From: Ariolimax columbianus
Taxonomy: Eukaryota > Mollusca > Gastropoda > Stylommatophora > Arionidae
Direction: 5' to 3'
Assembly (NCBI GenBank): GCA_036924085.1
Contig: JAVGWX010000002.1
Location: 87,625,704 to 87,689,703 of the forward strand
DNA length: 64,000 nt
The notes beneath the pieces were generated by a model. That model was not told the DNA's origin. It made no database searches and saw only the letters and a program-made list of their open reading frames with translations. The translations under genes and the position numbers were made by a program. The stretch's first letter is position 1. Each line of letters begins with the position of its first letter. Of this stretch, positions 1 through 11,937 are shown one piece after another.

Positions 1-1629
1 TATCGTCCACTTCTGGCCCTGATAACAGACAGTTGGTATTAATTTACTTTAAAAAACGTATTTGTTATCTCAATTGCGAGGTATTAATGCTTTATTAATT
101 GTGATAGCTGGTTTGTGGCATCTATTGGTCTTTCTAGCGTCCAAAGTTTCTCATAAATCTGAGCTCTATACCCTGATGGAGTTCTGTGGTTTTTATCTGA
201 TTATCTGACCATCTGGATCATCATTTCTGTGCCATTCACTATGAACATAAAGATTTGGTCCTGATCATGCTACTTTCCTAGCCTATTAGTTATCACAACT
301 CAGCTTCCTTGAGGGATACCTGTGTACGGGAAAGGCTACTGGGAAATCCTGAGGACAAATCTGCATCTTGTGCTATCTCCAGCTGTCTCGATAATGTTTT
401 GCCAGTGGTCAAAGGTAGCTCAGGACGAGAGAATAAGGTTGACATGCTGCGCACATATTCCTCACTATAATCCAAATCACAAAGTAAGTCACTCATTTCA
501 GTGAACAAAGCAAAATGGACAGATTGTCCACACGGCTGAACAAAGAGAGTGGTCCTAATCACGCGTGATGAACGAACATCAAAATATGATTATGGAGTAT
601 TTTTCAATCCTGCAGCCTTTCACTATTTCAATGTTTTCTGTGTTAAATGTAATATTATCATTGTCGTATGTTTCACGAGTTTACTTATTTACTTTCCTAC
701 AAAAATCAACATAATACACATTGTCTGTCATAGATAATCATAATTTATCATTCATTGTCTTAGCTCTTATCACGTAGAGGTGAACGGATTGTCAACGAAT
801 CCCCTCGATCATATCTGCCCTTTGGTAGTTTCTCCAGTTCTTTTCAACTTATCCGCGTTTTCCTAAAATCAGGCTGTAGACCTTCGTGTGGAATTCTAAT
901 ATATATATGATTCTCTGAGAGTTTCAGGACAGAGATTGCCTGCTGAAACTGGCGTGAAGATTTCTCAATGTGATATCTAACACCATTTTATTTCTAAGAT
1001 TTACCATTCTACACGACCTTATCCTGTACTAGTGGATAAGCTGTCCTTTATAACCTTGTCGAGCCACTGCAAGGCGAGAACCTTTCTCTTGGATTTGTTT
1101 AATGAATTCCTGTAATCATTAATATTTGTTTTAGCGATAAACCATGTTCCCGATCAATCGATCAATATAAAAGGACCGATTTCAAACTGAAGTTAACAAT
1201 CTTTAGCTTGGTATACATTTTTATCCATTTATAATTCCTAACGGTTTTTAACTTTGACCAATCTGGCTTTGCGTATCCTGTGTTTTTACATATTCCTGAT
1301 TTGTTTATGTTGGTATGTAAAGCTATCTACTTCATCCAACAGTGTTTTGTCTCTGATTCGTTGCATATATCATTTTACAATTTAAAAAAATTGTTTTTTA
1401 GTATTCTGTGCATGCTTCTTTAGACCTGCTTTTTGTGAGATTCTGTTGAGCCTGCGTGTATTAATTCTTCTGTATTCAGATTGAACCGTAAAATACGACC
1501 CGATACGGTTTAGTTCTCCTATCTAGTCAACTGAACCAGCTTTCACTATTGCTGTGATATCTTTTCTAATCCAATCATCAATCCAGATCGGATGTTGAAT
1601 AAAACTGTGAGCTGCCACTTTTGCGAATA
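1..1629. other. AT-rich DNA, no recognised feature
   Basis: Both strands show only short open frames (under 90 codons) without recognisable domains. I see no RNA gene, no transposon motif and no clear tandem repeat. Confidence 0.5.
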
Positions 1630-2640
<1,011 letters not shown>

Positions 2641-3230
2641 AGTAAATACCAAGGCCCTCCTCTACTGTAATTATGTCTATTAAAAAAGAAAAGTATTCAT
2701 GCATTCAAGCAAATCACTCAAAACATTTGATGTGTCAACACGAACATATACGTTCAGCAATATTATACGTTTACTGTGAATAGTTAATTAGCGTTTCCCT
2801 GGCCGCTCAAGTTGCCCTCTGTTACCCGATTACTCGTTTCGTATCTTTGGCGTGGTCACGTTTTGTCAATACGCCGTTCTTATCAAATGTACATTGTCTA
2901 TTTTGAAACGAAAGCAAAACCACCACTGAGAATATGTGTGTAAACATGGAAGGATGTTAGCGAGGGATGGACAGAAGATAAAGAACACGAAGTAGGTCAT
3001 ACAGAGTGAGGGATTCTGGAATATATTGGGTAGGAAAGGTAGGGGTATAGGGAGAGGGGGGCGTTAACATGTAGAAACAGACGTTTTAAATAAAATTATC
3101 CAGCCGTGCTTCAGTGGCACCTTTTTCGTGGTGCACGTTCCTTTACAGTTTATGCAATATGCAAAGTGACTAATGGAGGGTTGTGCTTGCTATCTCATTT
3201 GTGCAAAACAAAATCACACGATCTATGTCT
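2641..3230. other. unassigned intergenic DNA
   Basis: No coding similarity, repeat array or RNA gene is visible. There is a short G-rich purine patch near 3000-3065. Confidence 0.45.
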
Positions 3231-3232
3231 AA

Positions 3233-3475
3233 CACTGATAATACTGCTGATATAATTAATACTAATAATACTAGTAATATAATTATTACTGATAATACTG
3301 ATTACATAATTATTACTGCTAATACTGACAAAATAATTATACCTGAAAATACTGATAATATAATTATTACTGTTAATACTAATAATATACTTTTCACTGT
3401 TAATAGTGACAATATAATTATTTCTGCTAATACTGATAAAATAATTATTACTAATAATACTAGCGTATAGGTATT
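3233..3475 (+). repeat. 27-bp AT-rich minisatellite
   Basis: Tandem units of about 27 bp built around AATACTGATAATATAATTAT. Later units are in exact 27-bp register. Because 27 is divisible by three, a short Asn/Thr/Ile-rich frame (3183-3470) stays open; I do not consider it a gene. Confidence 0.8.
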
Positions 3476-3596
3476 GCTTGTAATAATGACAAAAAAAAGT
3501 ATTACTGATAATAGTGATATTATAATTACTGCTGATAAAACTGATATATAACTATTAAAGATAATACTAATAATTTATTCATTACTAATAATACGA

Positions 3597-3858
3597 ACAA
3601 TATAATTATTGCTGATTACACTGACACTACAAACAATATAATTATTGCTGATTACGCTGACACTACAAACAATATAATTATTGATGATTACACTGACACT
3701 ACAAACAATATAATTATTGCTGATTACACTGACACTACAAACAATATAATTATTGCTGATTACACTGACACTACAAACAATATAATTATTGCTGATTACA
3801 CTGACACTACAAACAATATAATTATTGCTGATTACACTGACACTACAAATAATATAAT
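3597..3858 (+). repeat. 36-bp minisatellite, about 7 copies
   Basis: Seven nearly identical 36-bp units carry GATTACACTGACACTAC followed by an ATAATTATTGCT block. The second half resembles the preceding 27-bp array, so the two arrays are probably related expansions. The 12-residue periodic open frame on the minus strand is a by-product. Confidence 0.9.
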
Positions 3859-4099
3859 TAATATGTAAAACAGTCATCATCACATTAGTCATAAGCGACG
3901 CGTTCCTCGACAAGGTACGAGTCGTATTCAAATGAAACTGGACCAAACTGCATCAAGTGAACATACATACGATGCGTATGATGACGTCACCTCTGGTGTA
4001 AACAACACATACCAACCGTCAAGTTCATTATCATCAGACTCATAGGTTCCTCAGCAAATCGTTGAAAACATGGTTGGTGTGCTACTGAATCCGTTCAGA

Positions 4100-4252
4100 G
4101 TTGATCAGCGATCGGTGATTCGGTTTCTAACAGCTGAAGGATGTTGACCAGTTGACATTTATCGCAGAATGCAGGCAGTGTATGGTGAGAAACGTGTGTG
4201 GGAGACAACAGTGAAGAACTGGACAACGATGTTTAAAGACGGAGTCATCTCT
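4100..4252 (+). pseudogene. mariner-type transposase N-terminal fragment
   Basis: Conceptual translation gives VDQRSVIRFLTAEGC, a stop, then PVDIYRRMQAVYGEKRV and a TTVKNW segment. This matches the N-terminal helix-turn-helix of mariner-like transposases (the domain also seen in SETMAR and GVQW-type proteins), which binds the terminal inverted repeats. Only about 50 codons remain, one is an internal TGA, and no catalytic D,D,D residues follow. No terminal repeats were found. It lies 180 bp from the 3' end of the RNase H retroelement. A complementary piece of the same kind of transposase lies at 11566. I infer a dead fragment. Confidence 0.6.
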
Positions 4253-4431
4253 TAACATATTGGCTTAATGGAGTTGAAGGAATATGAAGCTGGTTTTTTA
4301 CATCTAGAGATTTCGTGATCAAATATGTCGGTGCCACACACAAACTCTAGTATATCTTTTTTTTCATAGCAACATTTACAAGTACAGTTTTGTCATTTAA
4401 CGTCCTCCCAGCACTGACATTTATTTAGGGA

Positions 4432-4444
4432 TAATATGCATAAC
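4432..4444. repeat. target-site duplication, left copy
   Basis: The 13-bp sequence TAATATGCATAAC is repeated exactly at 7370-7382. The two copies bracket the minus-strand retroelement and mark its insertion points. In the element's orientation this copy follows its GAA-rich 3' tail. Confidence 0.9.
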
Positions 4445-7369
4445 TTCTTCTTCTTTTTCTTCGTACGCAGTCAGAGAGTAACCATTATTTTTTCGAAAAA
4501 AGCGGCGGTCATCCTGAGGCTGTCGACGCTGCCATAGAGCTTGTCTTGTGGTTCCACTGGTGATGGCCACATCTGCTCTCTTTGATCCTCGTATGTCGGG
4601 CAGTTCTGCAGCAGATGTTCAGCGGTCATTTTCCCGGTACCACACGGTCATTCGTCGGTTCCACCTATCTTCAATTTGTTGAATTGGTGGTACCTCAGTC
4701 TATTGTGGCCAGTGCGAAGTCTGAAGACAACGACCTGCTCTCTTCTGTTCAACTGGTAATATGCATCGTTTTTGGTGTAACCAGTATGTTCGGTTTCCCA
4801 TTTGGTCATGTATCTGGCTTTAATGAGCCGTTTTGACTCTTCGTACGTCATACTAGTATCTGTTTGTGGTAGTCTTGCACCTTCTTTTGCCAGTCTGTCT
4901 GCCTCCTCGTTGCCTTGGATGTTGCAGTGTGATGGGACCCACTGTACCACTACCCTTTTTGGTGCGGACTGCTGGCATAGTTGACAGAGTACTGCTCTTA
5001 AGTCATTAAGCTCAGTGTTTTTCTGGCTTTTTAGCGCTGTGACTACGGCGAGAGCATCTGTAAGCAGGACTGTATGGCTTTAATTTTCTTTATGTGTCAC
5101 CATTTCTTCCACTGCCACCCTCAGTGCCTCTGCCTCCGCTCTGAAATTGCTTGTGTACTTACCAGTAGCGAATGACAGTGTTATTTTTCTGCCATTTGGT
5201 AGGTTCAGGAATGCTCATGCCCCTCCGTTCTGTGTAGTGTTTGTTACAGAACCGTCGGTGTATGCATGGGTCCAGTCCATCCTTGGGTAGTTTTTCGATA
5301 TACAGCTTAGGGTAGTATCTCTCCTTTCTTTTTCAGTCTGGCAGTTTTTGTTTCCAATACCTGGCATATTTTCTACCACCTCTGGAAATATATCCTGCCT
5401 CCAGGTAGGTTTTCGAACAGTAGTGATGGGCTTTGGTGTTGTTAGTGCGTTTATGGGATCTTCGTGCATCTCTGCTTTGGCTATTTCTGCAAAGTTTCTC
5501 CGCTTTAGTTTCCCATTTCCCAAATTGTTTAGTGTCTGGTGCATTGGATGGTCAGTCAGTCTTCGGAGTTTCTCTGACTGCAGCTGGGCTTTGCAGTCTC
5601 TTCTATCGGTCATGGATTGCAGTTTTGTAATCTTTTCAAGTTCTACAATTGGCGTTCACTTCATGCCTCCTGTTATAACTCTCATGGATTGGTTTTGGAG
5701 TTTGCTAACTTTATCGAAGTTCGCCTTTTCTGCTGTTGTCCATGCCGAAATGCCAAACTCGAGAAGTGGTCTCGCTCTTCCAGTGTACAGTTTCTTTAGT
5801 ATGCTTTCGTCTGCTCCCCAGCTTGTGCCAGCAAAGTTCCTCATGATTGCCATTCTTTCTCTGGCTTTCATTCGGTTTCTCTCGATCTGACTTTTATATG
5901 TCATGCGCCGATCAAATGTGACTCCCAGATAGTTTGGGTTGTCATTTGGCTGCAGGAATTTGCCATTTAGGCTTAATTTAGTGTTTTGTGGTTTGATCGA
6001 AAGCGAGAATATTGTGCATGTGGTTTTCTCCTCGTTTATTTTGACCAGCCATGAGTTCGCCCACTCTTCCAGCGATGTTAGGGCCTGATGCATCCGATTT
6101 CTTGCTATGGTGAGATTCTTTTCAGAGGTCCACATAGCCAGATCGTCTGCAAGCATTGAACTATGGACTCTTCTTGGTATATTCTCTGTAATGTCGTTTA
6201 TATACACCAGGAAGAGTGTGGGTGACAGTACTCCCCCTTGGGGTACTCCCTGCTCGAGTGTCACCTTTTTGCTCATCTGCCCTTGTACTTGGACTCTGGC
6301 CGTTCTTTGTTTGAGGTAGTGGTTGATCCACTTGTACATTCTCTCACAAACTTCACTTCTCCTTAGCTTGGCTCTAAGTCCGTCTTTCCAGACTTTGTCA
6401 AATGCCTTCTCCAGGTCCACCCAAACCGCTACTGTGTGTTTCTGTGCCTGGTAGGCATCTTCTATTTCCTGGGCTATGAGGATGACCTGGTCCTCAGTGG
6501 ATCTGTGCTGTCTAAAGCCGGCTTGCTGTGGAATTAGTATTCGTTTTTCTTCCAGATGCCACATCAGTCTGGTGTTTATCATCCGTTCCATCAGCTTGCC
6601 GACACAGCTCAGTAGGCTTATCCATTTGGATCTGTTTTGTCCTTTCCTGTTTTTGGTACTGGTACCAGTATTGCGTCTTTCCATGCCTGGGGTACAATTC
6701 CCCTTTTGCAGCTTTGGTTCAGGACCGAAAGAGTTTCCTCTTCGCTGTTTGGCCCAGCCCCATCAGCATTTCGTTTGTTATCCCGTCTTTTCCGGGAGAT
6801 TTCATTTTCTTTAATGTTCTCATGGCCTCTTCCATTTCACTCATTGTTAATTTATCCATCATATGCTCTTCTGGTGCCGTATTGATGTTGTCGTGCCCCT
6901 TTTGCTCTTCACTAATGTCTGTATGCCTATCTGCAGGGACCTCGATGTGGTTTGCTTTGGCATAGTGTTCTACAAAAGCGTTTGCAGCTTTTTTCCCTGT
7001 GAGCAGGTTTTCGCCCTGCTTTATGGTAATTTGTTTGTTTGAAGGGGTTTCGTCGTTCATGGCTCTGACTAGCTTCCATAGCTTGTTCCCTTCTTTGTCT
7101 AGGTTGAGACTTTCAGTTTTGTTTTTCCAGCTCTCTGTTGCTGTTTGGTTGAGAGTTTATTTGTATTTCGCCGTGGCGGCTTTGAGGGCGATATTTGCCT
7201 CTATAGATTGTTCTCGCTCTGCCATGTTCCTAGCATGTGTGATTGCATCTTCCGCTTTCTGCAACTCATCATTCCAATAGGGCTTATAGTTTTTCCTAGC
7301 CCCTCTTGGGATGGTTTCAGTGGCGGCTTGCATTATTGCCTTGCTTAGGCTTTCCACCATGGGCTTCAT
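4445..7369 (-). mobile_element. 5'-truncated non-LTR retrotransposon with RT and RNase H
   Basis: This copy is closely similar to the plus-strand element at 33551-39048. Both end in the same 3' sequence followed by a GAA-rich tail (here seen as CTTCTTCTT from 4444). It begins abruptly in the linker between endonuclease and RT, so the endonuclease and 5' region are missing. That is the typical result of incomplete target-primed reverse transcription. A perfect 13-bp target-site duplication flanks it. The order RT then RNase H places it in the I superfamily in the broad sense (I, Ingi, Nimb, R1-related); I cannot settle the clade by eye. Confidence 0.93.
4471..7369 (-). pseudogene. ORF2 remnant: RT-RNase H polyprotein
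   Basis: Read on the minus strand, the product starts in the linker region (KPMVESLSKAIMQAATET) and continues through the RT domain. RT motifs include GFRQHRSTEDQV, AVWVDLEKAFDKVW and QGVPQGGVLSPTLFLV. The catalytic box reads LADD (6142-6153), where the sister copy has FADD. An RNase H domain follows with THAYTDGS and VQWVPSHCNIQGNEEADRLA, and the C-terminus keeps the start of the family's zinc-knuckle-like tail. The frame is broken by several frameshifts, near 6700, 5650 and 5200 and inside RNase H, so no full product is possible. The stop is shared with the sister copy (TGA, complement of 4471-4473). RT and RNase H would act together in target-primed reverse transcription. Confidence 0.88.
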
Positions 7370-7382
7370 TAATATGCATAAC
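7370..7382. repeat. target-site duplication, right copy
   Basis: Exact 13-bp match to 4432-4444, directly adjoining the truncated 5' end of the minus-strand retroelement. Confidence 0.9.
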
Positions 7383-7790
7383 GAATGTAAACACTCTTCG
7401 GCCATGGTAGACCGAAAATATACAGTGGACCCATTATTTTTAAGCAATCTGGACTATTATCGTTTATCTGGTCCCTTCGAGACTAGCATTCCTGAAGCTT
7501 ACTCATCATTAGTTTCATAGTAGATCCGTCCCTGCCTATATGTAATACGGGAATACATATGAAATAGCTCGTTAATCTGAGGATCAGGGATATAGTCATG
7601 GGCGTAAAATGTGTGCTTTCTAAACCAGTTCTGTCCATATTCAAAAACTCAGCATGATCAGGATAGTTCATTTGCACGATATTGGTTGGGATGGTTCGGC
7701 TTAGCTTGGCTTCGTTCATTCTCAATCTCCCGCTACCAAACCCTGAAAGGGCTTAAGTAGCAGAATGTAGTCCAGAGAACGGAATGCGTT
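7383..7790. other. unassigned DNA
   Basis: This is host or older repeat sequence just outside the retroelement. I recognise no domain or repeat; the short open frames show nothing recognisable. Confidence 0.4.
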
Positions 7791-8050
7791 GTGTTGTAGT
7801 TTATAGCTTGACTGCGATATTTGCACCTTTCGGTCCAACACATCCGACTTCAGCAAGCATTTTTTAGTACCGGGTTAGCATTCCCTCTTCGATCCCTTCT
7901 CCTTAGCCAGTCTGCCCTGCTGCAGCCTGTTATCCAGAATCACCGAGTGAAGGTGTAGAAGGGTCTTGGCAGCTCTGGTTCGCTTGGCCCTGACGCTAGC
8001 AGTCAGCTATGAGTCGCTGACCACTGCAGCTCATGCGCTGCTCAGCATCT
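7791..8050 (+). repeat. dispersed repeat family A, copy 1
   Basis: This segment resembles 51355-51640 (shared pieces such as GCGATAT, CACATCCGA, TTTTTAGTACC and a GGTTCGC-containing end). Its 3' part, including CGCTGACCACTGCAGCTCAT, recurs in reverse complement at 49355-49500. It has no coding capacity. It may be a SINE or part of a non-autonomous element; boundaries are approximate. Confidence 0.7.
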
Positions 8051-8377
8051 TGATCCCAATACTGGATGATCAGGGCGGTTGATTGGCATGTTGTTCGTCC
8101 ATCTTAATCGATGAGAATCACTTTGTAAATATTCACTGTTCGCATGAATGTAAAGATGAATAAATATGCCAATCGGAGCCTTGAATTGTACGTTGAGCTT
8201 AAGTACAAGGAAATAGGACGTCACCTTCCAGTGCTCTTCTACACGATCCTGAAAGTGCAAATATTCCATGCACCAAATGTCAAGGGAAATTATGTTTGTC
8301 TTTTTCCTTTTAGGCAGTTACGTTGTGAAATTAAGGCAAAGTTACTTACGAGTTAATCGTATTTCAGTGCTGTACCA
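8051..8377. other. unassigned DNA
   Basis: No recognisable domain or repeat. Confidence 0.35.
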
Positions 8378-9638
8378 AGCAGCCCGAAGAACTAAGTACA
8401 GTGAGCCATCTATGACTATCACTGGTCGGAAACTATAGCCGGTAGAACGCTTTGCATGTCTTGGCAGCACACTTTCCAGAGCAGTCCATGTTGATGAGAA
8501 AGTAAATTTTCTTGAATAGCGAAAATTATGTGTAGCATTTAGAAAACTAAGATCCTCAGTTTTTGGATCGGAGAGGAATTAAGCTTATAACCAAATTGAA
8601 GGTTTATGTGGCAGTTATTTTACCAACTCTTCTGTACGCCTGAGAAACCTGGACTGTGTACAATCGTCCTACCAACTCTTCTGTACACCTGTAAAACCTG
8701 GACTGTGTACAATCGTCCTACCAACTCTTCTGTACGCCTGTGAAATCTGGACTGTGTACAGTCGTCCTACCAACTCTTCTGTACGCCTGTGAAACCTGGA
8801 CTGTGTACAATCGTCCTACCAACTCTTCTGTACGCCTGTAAAACCTGGACTGTGTACAGTCGTCCTACCAACTCTTCTGTACGCCTGTGAAACCTGGACT
8901 GTGTACAGTCGTCCTACCAACTCTTCTGTACGCCTGTGAAACCTGGACTGTGTACAATCGTCCTACCAACTCTTCTGTACACCTGTGAAACCTGGACTGT
9001 GTACAATCGTCCTACCAACTCTTCTGTACGCCTGTGAAACCTGGAATGTGTACAGTCGTCCTACCAACTCTTCTATACGTCTGTAAAACTTGGACTGTGT
9101 ACAGTCGACATGCAAAGAAGCTTGACCATTACATCTGGGCTGCCTAACCAAACTGCTAAACATAATATGACAAAACAGGATTACAGACATAGAAGTTCTT
9201 CCGCGGGCTGGCGTGACAAGCATCCACACAACTCTGTGCAAATCGCAGCTTAGATGGGCTGGCCAGGTTATCCGCATGTCAGATGTGCGGCTTCCAAAGA
9301 AAATATTCTATGGCGAGCTTGAGTCAGGCAAGCGAGCTCGTGGTGGCCAAATTACAAGAACACTCTCAAAGTATCACTGATAAACTGCGACATTGACCCT
9401 GATTATTGGGAGAACATTGCTGCTGATCACTCTGCCTGGTTTACTAAAATCTCCTTTGGTACGGCACATATGGAGCAGACAAGAATCACGGAAGCTGCAC
9501 GGAAACGAACAGCACGAAAGGCAAGAGAAGAGTTGCCCCCGCCTGACAGTGCTTCTCTGCCCTCAGTGTGACAGACGCTTTCTGGCTTGGATTTGTTTGT
9601 TCAGTCATCTACGAACCCACTCTAGGATTGACAGATGA
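8378..9638 (+). pseudogene. RT remnant with C-terminal C2H2 zinc finger
   Basis: The start matches the RT thumb region of RTE-like or related endonuclease-RT elements: SEPSMTITGRKL, VERFACLGSTLSR, AFRKLRSSVF and the LPTLLYA-ETWTVY motif. That last motif has been amplified into a 49-bp array. After the array the same product resumes with RHAKKLDHY and then, in shifted frames, the conserved tail including LRWAGHVIRM-like and FYGELESGK-like pieces. It ends in CPQCDRRFL...FSHLRTH, a perfect C-x2-C-x12-H-x3-H finger (about 9549-9614), and a TGA at 9636. Many stops and frameshifts make it a dead copy. The same family occurs at 55600-59070, where the finger is also kept. Confidence 0.85.
8620..9105 (+). 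repeat. 49-bp minisatellite made from an RT codon segment
   Basis: About ten units of 49 bp with core CCTACCAACTCTTCTGTACG followed by CCTGTGAAACCTGGACTG. Each unit is the DNA for the conserved RT tail motif LPTLLYACETWTVY. The period is not divisible by three, so the frame rotates and the array cannot extend a protein. It interrupts the RT remnant at exactly the position where this motif occurs once in relatives. Confidence 0.93.
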
Positions 9639-10455
9639 CAATGTGGTCCGCTTCGGAAACAATGGACAAACAACACACATACTTTAGTGAAGAAGATTTG
9701 TACAAGTCAGCTACCCTTATTCAGTGGCCAGACATGGTCAAAACGACTGAGGGCAGAAGAGGATGCAGATTTTTCTTAAGTTTTTCTCCTGAAACCTACC
9801 GAACGATCTGGTATAAGTTTTAATTCGTCTACTGTCTTTGTATCGCCAATGTGCGCTATCTCTTTGCGTCCTGATAGATTTTAACCAATATTCCCTGGTT
9901 TTTTTCCATGTATCTATTACAATATTCACAATGGCTGACACAATTGTGGAATTAATTTATCCAACTGCACAATTTGTATATGGTAGCGAGTGTTGGTTAT
10001 CGCTAGGGTTAGTTTTAATTCCTCTTAAAGGGCTAGAATACTTCTAGAAAAAAAACACTTCCATAGGAGCTCGATGTTCAACGCTAATCACAGAGTGGGG
10101 AAACGGTTTTAATTAAATTATTATTTTCATTAATTGATTGATTACTGGAATACTCGAATACTGGACGACCCGTTCTTCAGCGGCGGTTACACCGTTGTGG
10201 GTCTCAAAATATCTTACAACGGTCTCTGTCTTGGCCCACGGTGGTGGACCAGTGAAAAATGAGTCGTCCATCTGTGGCATGGTGAATGTTGTTGCGTGAT
10301 GCAAGGGAGTAGGACTAACGTGTTGGTGGTCGTCCCGGTGGTCGTTTCCTGTCTGTGGAGTAACCATATTACTGTCGCGGTGCTCCATCGATCGTCTAAT
10401 CTTCGCAGTAAGTGCCCCCTGCCCTTGACTAAATTGTTGTTATTACTATTACAAT
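9639..10455 (+). other. putative last intron of the homeobox gene
   Basis: No coding exon of the homeodomain N-terminal part (residues 1-46) is visible here or elsewhere upstream in the window, so the intron extends further than can be traced. A minus-strand open frame at 10113-10388 shows no known domain. Confidence 0.4.
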
Positions 10456-10477
10456 TATTATTATTGTGTTTTCTCAG
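10456..10477 (+). other. splice acceptor of the homeobox exon
   Basis: A T-rich tract ending TTTTCTCAG immediately precedes the codon for homeodomain residue 47 (Val). The AG is at 10476-10477. The phase-0 position between residues 46 and 47 is the conserved intron site of many paired-class homeobox genes. Confidence 0.85.
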
Positions 10478-11179
10478 GTATGGTTCCAGAACAGAAGAGC
10501 CAAGTGGCGCAAGAAGGAGAAAGTTGGGGGCCAGCCACATCCTTTCAGCGCCTATCAACCTGGGCTTGGAATAATGTCACGTGGGATCTTAGCACCCCAT
10601 CCAGGACCTCATCATCATCATCACTACCACCATCAGCAACAACCACATCCTATGACTTACTCAGACCTTCTCCTGAAGACCTATGAGAACGCAATGATGT
10701 CACGGTACGGACTGACGTCACATCTAGCCCAGTATGGACCTCCAAGTTTCTACCCCCCTGCTACATTCTCAGCCCTCGCACTCTCACCGCCCGGAGGTAT
10801 GCCCACAAAGCGGGCACTTGTGCCTATGTCGCTGCCCTTACCTCCTCCTGGCTCTTTCCAACATCTTCTAGCGAGTATGACGACATCAGCTCTTAAGGCG
10901 CGAGAAACGGCGGATACCATGCCATCGACTCCTCCATGCACACCGTTAAATTCCTTCATGAAAACTGCAACTCCGTCGCCTAGCAACGAAATTGATGCTC
11001 CCACTCGGCGGCTTCCTGTTCCACCACTTTCCCCTGACCGTGCCCAGGATGAACATCGAGAGTTGCTTCCCTACAGTAACGGAGATATAAGGACCACCAG
11101 TATCGCGTCTCTCAGGCTCAAGGCAAAGGAACATCAGCTTCGAATAGAGACTTCCCCATGCACCAGAATAGTATACTGA
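10478..11179 (+). CDS. al: aristaless/Arx-like homeobox protein, terminal exon
   Basis: The exon encodes 233 residues and a TGA. It opens with VWFQNRRAKWRKKEKVG, the end of homeodomain helix 3, which contacts the DNA major groove. The lysine-rich WRKKEKVG tail and following QPHP-YQPG resemble aristaless/Arx better than Alx, Otp, Rax or Prrx. A His/Gln/Pro-rich segment follows (about residues 45-60), then proline- and serine-rich linker, a GSFQHLLASMT motif shared with aristaless, and the OAR motif TTSIASLRLKAKEHQLR (11092-11150) near the C-terminus. In the family this nuclear factor regulates appendage, neural or shell-related patterning; the role here is inferred. Codon use and the intact 700-bp frame mark it as a real host exon amid transposon debris. 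Earlier exons lie outside the identifiable sequence. Confidence 0.9.
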   Translation, partial: VWFQNRRAKWRKKEKVGGQPHPFSAYQPGLGIMSRGILAPHPGPHHHHHYHHQQQPHPMTYSDLLLKTYENAMMSRYGLTSHLAQYGPPSFYPPATFSALALSPPGGMPTKRALVPMSLPLPPPGSFQHLLASMTTSALKARETADTMPSTPPCTPLNSFMKTATPSPSNEIDAPTRRLPVPPLSPDRAQDEHRELLPYSNGDIRTTSIASLRLKAKEHQLRIETSPCTRIVY

Positions 11180-11565
11180 TATTTTCTTTGAACGCTTTCA
11201 GACACAAACATACATACGAGGAACAGTTGTTAATTAAATAACAGCAATTTTATTATAAAGTGCATGGAAGCGTGTACAACGGAAAAACTTATTGCAGAAT
11301 ACAAACTGGCAATTTATTAAAACCCCATGCACAGGTCGTGAAACTCGAGCAGTATGCGCATGCGCAATTTAGCGCACAACATGGCCTACCCAATTTCGAC
11401 TTGCAACGTGGAAAAACAGCGAGGCATTATTCGTTTTGTTTGTTTGTTCATTTTTGTGGGGGAGGGGGGGGGGGTTTGGGTTTGGTCAGAGGGTGTGAAA
11501 CCTTCTGAAATCTACAGAAAAATGAATGTTCACATGTTCATTAAGAGACCGTTGTTTGAGTCAAG
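11180..11565 (+). other. probable 3' UTR and flank of the homeobox gene
   Basis: Follows the TGA directly. A variant polyadenylation signal ATTAAA occurs near 11234 and again near 11314; no AATAAA is seen. A G-run lies near 11460-11475. Confidence 0.4.
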
Positions 11566-11820
11566 GGCGAGTGTATGAAGGTGTGGAAAGATTTCAAAAC
11601 AGAAGACAAAAAGTAATTGATGAACCGCGAAGTGAGAGACCAGCATGCATAGCAACTGGCACAGTGAAACAGTAGATGAATCAGCGAGTCGTGGGAGCAG
11701 GTCAGTCATAATTAATTAAATAGCCGTGGATATCAAAATAAGTCGTCACGGAGCTGCACATAGAATTGTCCATAATGACCTCGGTTATAGAAAAGTGTAT
11801 GGCAGGTGGGTCTTGTCTAT
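11566..11820 (+). pseudogene. mariner-type transposase linker fragment
   Basis: Translation in shifting frames gives GRVYEGVERFQNRRQKVIDE, EPRSERPACIATGT and then HGAAHRIVHNDLGYRKVYGR. These match the second helix-turn-helix and linker of mariner/GVQW transposases, just before the first catalytic aspartate. Internal stops are present and the catalytic domain is missing. Together with 4100-4252 it suggests one mariner-like family once active in this genome. It lies 390 bp beyond the homeobox stop codon. Confidence 0.72.
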
Positions 11821-11937
11821 GAAGATTAAGACATCAAAAATGGAAGCTATAGAGATTAACACATGAAAAATTGAAACTATAAAGATTAACAGACCTCAAA
11901 GTCCACTTAGTGTGCATGTAAATAAATTCAAATGCCA

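Noticed and set aside
10113..10388. Minus-strand open frame of 91 codons upstream of the homeobox exon
   Set aside because: No known motif, no convincing start or splice context, and it lies in the presumed intron.
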